Source: Aurelia coerulea (taxonomy: Eukaryota; Cnidaria; Scyphozoa; Semaeostomeae; Ulmaridae). Taken from it: a DNA stretch of 64,000 bases. The position numbers and the translations under genes are program-made. Below, one piece after another: positions 34,901 through 46,900 of this stretch. The stretch's first letter is position 1, and every line of letters begins with the position of its first letter. The stretch lies in contig CM076959.1 in NCBI GenBank assembly GCA_039566865.1, positions 13,313,501 to 13,377,500 of the forward strand, written 5' to 3'. The notes below the pieces were generated by a model. The model made no database searches. It worked only from the letters and a program-made list of their open reading frames with translations, and was not told the origin of the DNA.

Positions 34901-37900
34901 TCCAAGTAAAGAAACAAGGGCTGTTTTTCTTGACCTATCTAAGGCCTTTGACAGAGTTTGGCACGAGGGCTTACTGTATAAACTGGAATGCAGTGGGATA
35001 TCTGGAAGCCTCCTTGCACTAATTCGCGATTTTCTTGCAAACCGTGAACAACGTGTTCTATTAAATGGGAAAAACTCAGAATGGGCAACAATTTCTGCTG
35101 GAGTACCTCAAGGCTCGGTTTTAGGACCCTTGTTTTTTCTTGTCTACATAAATGACCTTGTTGATGACTTAAAGAGTGATGTTAAGATCTTTGCTGACGA
35201 CACATCTCTATTTTCTGTTGTGAATGATGTAGCCAGAACTGCCGAAGAACTAAACAGTGATTTAGAGACAGTTAATATGTGGGCATGGCAATGGAAAATG
35301 CAGTTTAATGCTGACAAAACTGTTGAACTCATCTTCTCCACAAAAAGAGTTAAACCCTTTCATCCCCCTCTAATGTTAGGAAATGATGTGGTAACAGAAA
35401 AGGCCGAGCATAAGCACCTTGGCATGATTCTGGATCCCAAGCTGGATTTCCAGAGTCATATCAAGGAAGCTATCTTAAAGGCAAGACGAGGAATTGGATT
35501 AATACGACATATTTCTAATTATGTTTCTAGGGACGTTCTTAATCAAATGTACAAGCTTTATGTTAGACCTCATTTAGATTATGGTGACATTGTCTACCAC
35601 AGGCATGACCCTGAGATGCTCCAAAGCTTCACGCGTAAGATAGAACAAACTCAATATTTGGCTGCCTTGGCGGTGACCGGTGCATGGAGAGGTACAAATA
35701 GGCAAAGGCTGTATGAAGAACTGGGGTGGGAAAGTCTCTATCAGAGGAGATGGTATAGACGCTTGTGCCATTTTTTTAAATTAAAGAACTCACACCATCC
35801 TGAGTATTTGTATGCAGAAATTCCTCCTGAGCGTCAAGTCATGTACAACCTCAGAAGTGCACGTCTGTATGAACAAAACATAGGTAGGACTGTCCGGTTC
35901 TCAAACACCTACTTCCAGAATACCTTTTCTGAATGGAACTCGCTCACTCTTGATATTAGAAATTCTACATCAATTGCTGAGTTCAAGCGTAAATTGCTGG
36001 GAATCATAAGGCCTGCTCAAAAGCCTACTTATAATATACATGATATAGCAGGTATTAGACTTCTGACCAAGCTTCGTTTGAATTTTAGTGCCTTAAATGA
36101 ACACAAATTTAGGCATAATTTTGAATGTCTGGACCCTATCTGTGCTTGTGGCACAGGCAAAGAAGATAACGAGCATTTTCTCCTGCATTGCCCTCTCTTT
36201 GAATTACAGCGTAGAGATCTCCTTGGTCAGCTCGGGGACCTTCCTGGCATTGACATTGAGAGTTTGGATAGTAAGACTATTTGCGAATTACTACTATTTG
36301 GTAGCCCAAACGTAAATGTGATTGTGAACAGAATAATTCTGGAAGCGACCATTTCCTTCATCAAATCAACACAGCGATTAGGCTAGAAATAAAACCATCA
36401 AATCACAGCGCACCCCAACAGGTGAGTCAGAGATATATTTCTTTGACGCACCTGGAACACCTTAATTTTTGTAACGTTGTTTTTTTTTTGTTAGACTAGA
36501 TACTGTCGTTGTATTGAACTGTTGTAAGTGTCGTTCGTAGTGAGAACTCGATGACTTTGTGTCCTTTCTCGCTACGAACGACATAATTTTTTTTTCTTTT
36601 CTCAATTCTAGTTTAACTGTTGTCGTTGCTTTGTATATTTTAATATTTTATGATGATATATAAAAAAAAAAAAAAAAAGAACGGCGAGGTGAGTTGCGAG
36701 GTCAAGCCTCCGAGGTCACCCATCCGGAGTTTAACCGCACTCGACCGAGCTTAACTTCAGTCTCATGAAGGAAACTGATTAAGCCGCTCGGCCACTCACT
36801 CACATCAAAATATCTTTATGTGCATTTGTGTCCGCGCAAAATGATGCAATTTTACCGTTCTAAAAAGGTTAAATATACAAAATTCAATAAAATCCTTGTT
36901 CAGGCACTTACAGAAACGGCTACCAAACACGATCGCTCACAACATTTGAAAGGTATGCCAGATATAAAAAAGTACTATTTTAGCAAACAGGGTATAAACA
37001 CCACACCAAACCATTTCTTGATTCACCCAGCGTAACCAAGCATAGGTTCCAAATCTTTATCTCTCCGTAAAAAGGTGGGTGTAAAATTCTATGACCTATT
37101 TCTTCTGATTGAATGGCTTGAAAGAAAGTTTTGATACTTATCTATAATTCTACCGTTGGACTTTTTAGAAGTTTTAACTATTTTTCGAAATTACAGCGTA
37201 TCTTACATTTCAACTCATTTGAGGATGTGACGTCATCAAATGTCTAAATCATAAACCAGAAATGTGACAGACTTTTGCTTGATACCATATTGTAGACATC
37301 CATAAACTATGGCTTTCTTCAAAGTTATTTCATGTTGCGTCAAACAGTTTAGAAATTACGATGATTTTAAGTGTTTTTGAAATTTTTTCTTGAATTCTTC
37401 AAAAAGAAAAAAAGCACGCGAATTTGAAAACATTGAAGATTTCAGAAAAGTCCAACGGTAGAATTATAGAGAAATAGCTAAAGTTTCTTTGAAGTCATTC
37501 AGTTCAACGAAATAGGTCATTGAATTTTACACCAGCCCTTTAAAGATTTGGAACCTATGCTGCGTAACCAACAAAATAATGCCTGAAGTAAAGATCAAGT
37601 CAAGGTACCTGTTGTTCAAGTTCCACAATCTTTTGTGCTATTTGTGTCGGTGAAGCTTTTTGTAAGCTCCTTGCTGGCAACATTTCCTTTTGAACCTGGT
37701 CTGAAACTGTTGCAAATTTTCCGGCAAAGTCAGCGATATGTTGTGCTAAAGTCATTTGGAAATGTTTATTCACCTCATTCCTTTGACCCTGTAGGACGCA
37801 AAAGAGTATTTATCACAACCATATTATGTCATGTGTCAGTGAAATATAATACTGCCGGGTGTCCCGAAATTTTGGTGATGATTTTTATGTCTACCTAACT

Positions 37901-40900
37901 TCGAAGTCTTTGCTCTAAAATTGCCACAACATATCTTTGAAACATAGGTAAATTCGACTTTACGAGAATCCGTTGTTTGCAAAATGCCTGGAAAGGAGCC
38001 TACAACATTTTATTAAATCGTAAACAAACTTCTCACAAAAGTGCAATTTTTCACGGGTATAGGATGTCTTCTGCACATTTATTGCGATGGAATCGAAAAT
38101 CTTTGGTACGTATTCAAAAATTCATTTCCTATTACTCTTGAGAGAGACTGAATATCGTTGCGCCTTGTTCTGTGTGCGAGATTCCTTATGAGTTGATCAA
38201 ATGTTTTGGGTCCTTTTCCGCCACTTCGTAACGAACAAATCTTCGTGAAGTCGAATTTAGTTGCCTTTACTTTGCTGATAAAAATTCTGGCAAAATCACA
38301 ATAATATTTCAGTCTTTCTCAGGCAATACTTCAGGCCAGGGCATGAAAACCCACCCGACCATGCGACCGGGCGGTCACAGGAAATTTCTAATTCATAACG
38401 AACTGCAGGAAATTTCCAACATATATCCCTTTTTCATGAATCACTCTGTTTTCCATTGAAAAAAAAAACGCAACTTACAAAGTCAAAGACAGGTCATCTC
38501 ATATAGATTGTAGCTCTGGTACAATTTGCAATCACTGTATCAGATAATGAGGCGTGTCTTATTCAAATTATGGGCAGGTTTCCAAGAAATTTCATTGTTT
38601 AAAATGATAGTTTCACAGTTCTAATTGCAATAAATTTTGCGGAACGTCCTGCTGCTCAGAGCATCTGTCAGGCGAAGAAGATTATTTCACAATCATTTTA
38701 AGAGATTATAGCGCAAAAGAAAGTCTAAAATTAGAAAATGCTGTTCTTTTGTACCTCATATTTTTGTGATTCGAACTGCATTTGAATCAAATTGATACTT
38801 CAAATCAAAGGACGCTCTTTCTTCCACGTCTATCGTATCTTACATAAATATTAGGGTTGGTCTTGTGAGATTAAACTATTTTTTCTATTCATAATAAATT
38901 AAAACTAAATCATCTAAAAAGGCCATCTGGCCTCCACCAAGAACGGTACTTAAAATTTTACAAATACAACTTCAAAAACAGAAAAATAAAGCAATACAGG
39001 GAACAAAAACAAAAAAACATACAAACGATCAAAAGAAAAGAAGGGGAATGGGAGTTCCAAACCAAACCATGCCATGGGTCTTACCCTTGTGTATCATAGA
39101 CTTCCCCCAGTTTTGTACCATCAAATCACAACTGGGCGGTACAATGACGACGAAAGTCTAGCACTTTGGAAAATTTGGGGATTTGGTATGAAACTGTCTG
39201 GAAGATAGGAAGGAGAGCTGCTAGATGATTGTGGTATTTCAAAGTGATTTTATGTTGATCCACGGACAGATAAAACTTTCACAGTTTCAAGCATAATTTC
39301 ACAGATACTTATACTGATACAAAACGATATGCAAGTATACAACAATTGCAAGATCGGCAAGTACTAGATTCCCTCATGCTTCTTAGAAATCATAATGGTT
39401 TGTTTTAAAAGGTGCCCATTGCCAACTTCATACAGTTTTTCTTCTTGTAACCTGATGTGCATTTAAATGAAACCATCTCTGGTTACCCTCTTTGCAAGCT
39501 GGACACTTGTCTGTTCCTGCAGGAAATGTATTTATGATTTTTTCCGGTCACAGGAAGAACTTTTTCGTTAATGCCCTGCTTCAGGCAAAGTCCAAATCAT
39601 TCAAATCCATTCACTACCGAGTAACCTTGGTTCTACGATTTTACAAAGACCTTAAATTCTTTTTGGCGCACCCAGCAATAATGCACAACCTCAAGTTATT
39701 ACGTGGTTTCATATAATTACCACCTCTGAAATTGCGTTGGACCCCTGACACAAAATGATACAATAAAATCTTTTAACAATTCTACAAAAGACTCTCTATT
39801 GAACGATAGTTCAATCAATTTTATTGAAATCTGGCGAATTTCTGAGCCTGAACACTATAACGCCATTGAATCGAGCAATTCGTATAAGAATGTATATTTT
39901 CATTTCATTTCCATAAAATATTCATACAGGTTAATAAGTTTCATATTATCATATGATATGTTTTTCAAACCGACCTGTTAAACTAAAATTAAGGGAAAGC
40001 ACTAAACTAAGAACAAAAGAAATAAACATACCTAATTTACAATGTAATAAAATACAAATTCTATGAAAAACAACGTAAAAATGAAATTAAAGTTACACCC
40101 CCTTCTATGGTTGTTCTTTGAAGATGCTCAGGGAGGGTGCCAATTTTTTTCTCTCTTTCTAGACTGTTCCAGAGTTTCGCACCGCGATAAGAAAAAGCCT
40201 TTTGGCCATTGATCATTTTTAGTAACAGTATCCTAAGATCATACACAAATGTCGCTCAATCAAAACCCTTTTGTAAAATAGCTGAAAGGTCTTCAGTGGT
40301 GGAAAAAATATTTGCCTTCCTGCGAAGGAGCGCCAAACCAGAATTCTTCCTTCCATTGTTTTATCAATTTTCTGCAGTCCGAAATTTCAGTGTAGTCGAT
40401 AATCCACTAGGAACTAATATTACTTTTAAAGTTTCCTTGGATCACGAAACTGTAAAGAAAAAGAGCAGTAGTATCCAAACATCGATTTTATTCTTTCCTT
40501 CTTTTAGTCCTTCCTGTCTCGTTCTTTGTCTTCCTATCTTCCTTCCATCCTTTCTTCCTCTCCTCTCCTTTTTCTTTCCATCCTTTTTCCTTCCATCCTT
40601 TTTTACAACCTCTTTCCCGTTATTTCTTCATTCCCCCCTTCATCATTTCCTTTCTTTTCTTTCCTTCTATTCTGCTTTCTCTCTTTCCTTCCCTGTTCTT
40701 CCTTCCAGACAAACAAGCTTCCTGCGAAGCTGCTTCGTGGCTTCGCGCACTTTTTCCACCTCTGGGTCTATTAGGATATTGTAAAACTCATTGTGACGTG
40801 ATTTTAACAGTCAGTAGGATGCAGAACATCAAAGACTCCACTGGGTTATAAGCAATACAGGCAGTTACAGCCGCTCATGACTGAGAGAACTGAAAACGCA

Positions 40901-43900
40901 AAGTTGAGGATTCAACAGTGGACCTACGGTCTTACTTAAAGGCACACTGTCGTGCCTGTTATTGGCTAGTCGTGATGTTGAAATGACAAACTAAAGACCT
41001 GCCCTTTTGATAATTACCAAGCCTTTATGCTGCTGGATCATACTTTGTTTCGAGAATAAAGGGAGTCAGATCGTTATCACCTTCACGAATTTCAGTGTAC
41101 AGCGAAATTACTGAAGCCTGCCTAATTCTATTCTTTTATATTGTCTCATTTATCCAATAAGCGCCACGACAGTGTGCCTTTAATAGACCATGGATCTTTC
41201 ATGTGAGCACGATCAGAACAGGGCCTTCTCAATTATTCAAAATGCTAGAATAAAGGACCCCTGGATCAATAATGGGCTGAACGTTGATCAAATCATCTAT
41301 TTTGACAGATCTATCATGACACACAAAATAGTCAACAAGCAGTGCCCTGAGAGCCTCTGGAACAAGTATAGTCAGAGGAATGAAATTTCTAGGTATAACA
41401 CAAGAAACAATAGAAATCTCGACATCCCAAAGTTTAAACTTGAGTGTACAAAAAAAAGTTTCCACCTTTCCGGGCTTAAAGCTTGGAATGAAATACCAAT
41501 CGAAATAAGGGAAATCCCCTCGCTCTATCAGTTTAAAAGAAAATTGAAAACGCATTTAAAGAGCTCAGTAAACCCTAACTAAAACACGACTCCCAGGAAG
41601 ATCAGATCTCAGCCTGGATCCAATCCTAGCTAATACCAAATTTTAAATTTTGTTTTTCATTTTTCATTTAAAACAAACTTGTAACTTTTGTAGTTTAATT
41701 TTGTACTGATGGGATATCGTGTAAAAATATGAATTAATAAAAAAAAAAAAAAAAAAAAAAAAAAAACGATCAAATTTCAATGATTCTCAAAAATCCTGCT
41801 GCGTTTCACCCACCTCAAATTTGCATCCCAAAGATTCGAAAGGGCACCTCACAATTGCATTTGGGCATTCATAGAGGAGATGTTCGTCGAGCTGTGATGA
41901 AAAAATCAATATGATAATGTGAGTAATGAGTTAGAAATAAACGAATATCATTTTACCGGGTGAGTCAAAAAACGTGGGGTGTCTTACAAGATATATTTTC
42001 AAAAAATCAAGTCGAATCAGGGGTGCTGAAGTTTTATTTTGCAGAAGAAAAATTCAACTCGTGATACATATCTATTTCGTTCGAATCGGTCATTTTCTTT
42101 ACCGTATCTGCTTGCGGTTTTGTGATACAACTATCTTAGTGAAAGTGTCGCTCGTATAAGAACATTCTGCTTACCATAAGAACATTCTATATTGGTAAAA
42201 ATTTGTACTTAAAGATAGATACTAGAAGAGTCAGATGATCTTACTCTTCTGGTATCTGTCTGCTTCCTAACAATGATAATGAAATTAATAGTCCGCAAGG
42301 GATAAAGACTAAACTGATACCTTACAGCAATCACTTGAACAAGCTTTCGCACGTGTTATCCTCTGGGAAGGATGAAAAAGTTTTACCCTAGTATGAGAAA
42401 CCTATTCAACGGGGGTTCCGTCCTCCCAAGAGGCAAATTGTATGATAATACATCTAAGTGTCATTATTGTTAGGAAGGAACACCAAGGAAATATTGCTCC
42501 TCGTTTTTCCTCGCTTTCGTAGGTTTTGAAAGGGGCTTTCTGTAGAAAATCTCCCATATCCACGGGAAGGCATGGCCGATTAAAACCGGACAAATTACGG
42601 AATCTAATTGAATATATCGGCTGTGAAACATAACAATTTTCAATACTATTGCTTTGATATTCAGGAAGCACTGTTTCAAACGGAGATTGTTTTTTTACTC
42701 AACCGGTAGATTATGATTGTAGCAGCAAGCTTTGGTGGAATCATTAATCTTTGGCTCGATTATCTTCTGGGTGGTTCTGGGTGGTTCTGGCTACTTTCCC
42801 TCAAAAAGAATAACACACTATTTACTAACCTTATGCCTTTTCATGGCCTCGTCGCTGCATTGATTTGGGCAGAAGATTGGAAACTCTGGGCATGTTGAGC
42901 AATGTTCCTACGAGAAAAATATGGCTCGCAACAAAATGCAAATTTTTCCTCATATCGCAAGGTAAATTCATCAAAATCGTCCTCTTGTAGCGTGTAGTGC
43001 AATTGTACGAAGATAAACAAGTAAATATAAAGTAAAATATAGCATTTTGATGCGAATTTAAATAAGCATTAAGTGCTTTATTTACTGGTAAATTCATCAG
43101 GGTGACAAAGCTCGAAAGCTCAGACCGAGGATCAGATTCTTAAAATGAATGAGTGAAAACAAAAACTATGCAGAGAAAACTGTTTTTGGCCACAGAGCTA
43201 TCATGATTGCTTAGCAAAATACTGCAAAGTGCAAACCAGGTATCACTGAAAAGAACTTAGCGAGTTGTACTTTATCCTTCCAAGCAGTGTAAAATGTTGT
43301 TGCAGAAGGAAACGGGGTTAGTTTCCTGGGACTTCAACATTCTACTTACAGATTTCTAATCAGAAGACACCACGGCTTCATAAAATACCAATTGTTTTGA
43401 ACAATTGATAAACAAAAACTTCAAATAATCCGGACCTTAGACTTGCTCCACTCGTCCCAATGTTTTCACTCCATTCCATCTTTATAGTCGGATCACTGCA
43501 GCGGAAATACGTTGTTGCGCAGGAGCATAAAATTTCGGTTCAATAACAATTCAATTACAAAATATGGTTGTTGCTGTTGCGATAACTAGGACTTTGTATT
43601 GAGTCTATTCCGACCACCCTTGAGTCAAGAAAAGTTCATTATGCTTGAATGATTCTTTGCTTAAAAATAAATTTGGTATAAATCTTGAGAGGGATTAAAT
43701 GCCCTTGCATCTTGTTCTGCGTGAAAGATTCCTTGCGATTTGATTCAGTGTTTTAGGCCCTTTTTCAGACATTTCGCACAAAAAAAGTTTCGTAAAATCG
43801 AATTTACCTATGTTTTCCCTGCTCGTAAAAATGTGAGAAAATCACACAAAAATACATCAGTCTTTCTGCTATAGAGCAAAATTCGATTCCTTCAAATCCA

Positions 43901-46900
43901 TCAACAACTTTAGACTTATTACCTGGAGTCTCTCGTTTCCCTGTGTTCTTTGACTTGATAGAGTATTTGAGTTGTCGCTCAGTGGAGCGACAACAATAAT
44001 AACAACAACAACAACAACAACAACAATTCAACTTAATGAGATGAGCGTAACTTGAGGGTTCTTATGGAGTGAAGCTACTACAACTCTAGGAACAACGATT
44101 TATCAAACGCCTGAAATCCTGGCGTACCAATTAAAATCTGGCAAATGTCGATGCATCATTTTATGACATCCAGTACAATTTCAAAAAATTTACCTCCATA
44201 TCTCGGTGAACAACTTTCACTTTGCAGTAAGCACATGCTTCAATCCTTTTTTCGCATTCCTCTTTGAGATGTTTTTCCATGTCTTTTCGAAGAACTTTCA
44301 CACCACAGCCATTACTGCAGGCCATCAGTTCGTATAAGCAATTTGTGAGATGTGTCTAAATGGAAACAAAAATCATTTCAATTCAAATTCTAGAAGTACG
44401 ATAATCTTGGAGCATGACTTCCTTTGGCAAACACAATATGCTTTTCTTGAAAGTTCTAATTAGGAGTCACAATAGCATATGCAGTCTATTAACAAAACAA
44501 AATTTCGGCCTCAACTTTGATATCATACTTGCATTAGAATTTGCGATGCTCTATTGTTCAATCAGTCTTTATTTTGTGAGGCTTAAATTCCCGTACTAAA
44601 AATGAGGTCATAAATTCGCTCAGACGCTTGTGAAAGTAAGATACTACATGCATATTACTATTATTATTATTATTATTATTAGAACATTTCTATAGCACCG
44701 TATATCTACAATAAAAATATATTCAAAGGCGCCGTAACAAAAATAGGTATAACATAAAGAAAAAATAGGTACAAATAGCTACAAATTAGGTATACAATTA
44801 TATAAAATTACAAGTATCCCTGCAATGCCATTTTGAACAAATGAGTCTTCAATCTCGACTTAAACTCTACAATGTCTGTGGTCGTCCGTAGTTCAATGGG
44901 GAGTGAGTTCCATAATCTTGGTCCAGCAATGCTGAAAGCCCTATCGCCTCAACTCTTTGTATTAGAGCGGGGTACATTCAAAATTCTGCTTCTTCCATTA
45001 GATCGCAAGGATCTACCAGGATTGTAAATAGTAATCAGTTCCATCAAATATTCAGGGGCTTCACCATAAAGAATCTTAAACACGGTAAGAAGGATCTTAA
45101 ACCTTGGTCTGTACGTCATTGGTAACCAATGCAATTCGATGAGCAAGGGTACATGATCAAACTTACGAAAACCCTTGATTAACATGGCTGCACAGTTTCG
45201 TACATACTGTAGCCTCGACATTTTGGTTCCTGGAATACCATACCGGGTGCGCCAAAATAAACTATGCACGTTTGGCAGGCCACAATAAATCGTACACTGG
45301 ACCGATTTTGAAGAGTCGTGACTTAATCTTTAGCAAAAAAGCCCGAATTAGATTCAAGGATATTTTGCAAATTTTTTGTTTTCATTTTTTAGAGCTAGAC
45401 GCGAGTTTCTTAAATTTTTCGCTCTCGAAATCACTGAAAACGATCAAAAAACGTCGATCAAGTTTTCTAAAGAATCGACATGACTGGAAAAAGAGAAAAC
45501 TACTTCGTGGTGATTTGGGATTTAGAAATCGATTAATTGTATCGATTCTTTTTTCGATTAATTAATCGATTTCTGAATCCCAAATCACCACGAAAAAGTC
45601 TTCTCTTTGTCCATTCATGTCGATTCTTTAGAAAATTTGATTGACGGTTTTGTAATCGTTTTCCGTGATTTCGAAAACGAAAATTTTAAGAAACTCGCTT
45701 CTAGCTCTAAAAACTGAAAACAAAAAATTTTCAAAAAATCCTCGAATCTAATTCAGGCTTTTTGCTAAAGATTAAGTGTAATGTAATGGAATTTTACACC
45801 CACCTTTTTAAAGATTTAAGCCCAATGCTGAGCCTTGATTCCAAGGTCCTTCACTATTGCATAAGCCAGAAAAATCTCACTAAAATGTACGTTGAACCGA
45901 TTCTAGCTACAGGGTGTCCCAGAAAAAATGTTCAACGTTTGATTAAATATTAAAAAGTAACAATAAATGTACAGGCCCCTGGCTAGATAACCCTGTCCCT
46001 GAGATTTTAAATTAATTGTTGACGCCAGAATCTTGCGGATCCACTACGAATTCACGAAGTTACAAGCTTTGGAAGTTCAAGTTTGTGTGAAAGCTGAAAC
46101 CAGACGCCCCTGACCGACTTTTTTTTCAAACAGACGTCCCAAAATCTAGGTAAAAGAAGTCCAATGTTTTACCTCTCGTTGATATCAGAGCAAACCAAAT
46201 AGGACTTCAAAAGTAATCTAATTCTTGTTACCGTTGCCAAAATTTACTTAAGAATGCAGGTATTCAAAAAATGGAATGAAAACTTAATTTTTCTTTTGCA
46301 AACTTATTTTCATTCGATTATCTTTATCTAACTATACATATTTACAATATATACAACTAATCTAAATCGAACATACAAATATATAAATTAAGAAATGAAG
46401 AAATTAATAGATAAGTTACGTAAGTTAAATATTCAAGACATATATGGACATCATAATGTGGACAAGGTTTACTGGATACAAATCGATGAGAGACGGGGCT
46501 TAATCGATGAGAGACGGGGCTACTCCAAACTGTACTTAACAGGATTCCTCCAAGCATCCGTAACCTCGATTCAATCTAAGAGAAAGCCAGTTTATTGAAA
46601 GTGCTTTTTAAATTCCATTTGATTTGCTTTGAATAAACGAGATTCTGCTTTCAAAAATTATGCAATTTAGGGGCGTTTTGTTTCAGCTTTTGCATAAACT
46701 TGAACTTCAAAAGCTCATAACTCCGCGAATATTTAGCCAATTTGCTAGCTTCTGGTGTCTAAAATTGATTTAAACTCTCAGGAACATGGTTATCTTACCA
46801 TGGAGCCTGTTCCTTATTTCGCTTTTTCATATGTTTAATTACACGTCAAACAATTTTTGGGACACCCTGTACAACTAAGTAAGACTTTGCATAAATCAGA

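Larger units (their letters stand above)
34560..36800 (-). mobile_element. tRNA-like SINE split by a LINE insertion
   Basis: Minus-strand reading from about 36795 gives GTGAGTGAGTGGCCGAGCGG-CTTAATCAG, an A box (TGGCCGAGCGGC), and later GGTTAAACTCC, a B-box-like element. Next comes GGATGGGTGACCTCGG, which also resembles the internal region of 5S rRNA. After the LINE (34695-36676) the body resumes at 34694 and ends in a poly(A) tail, seen as T12 at 34560-34571. The total SINE length without the LINE is about 240 bp. Confidence 0.6.

Noticed and set aside
40209..40784. 191-codon open frame
   Set aside because: It crosses the antisense of a LINE remnant and a polypyrimidine tract; the S/F/P-rich protein is a composition artefact.
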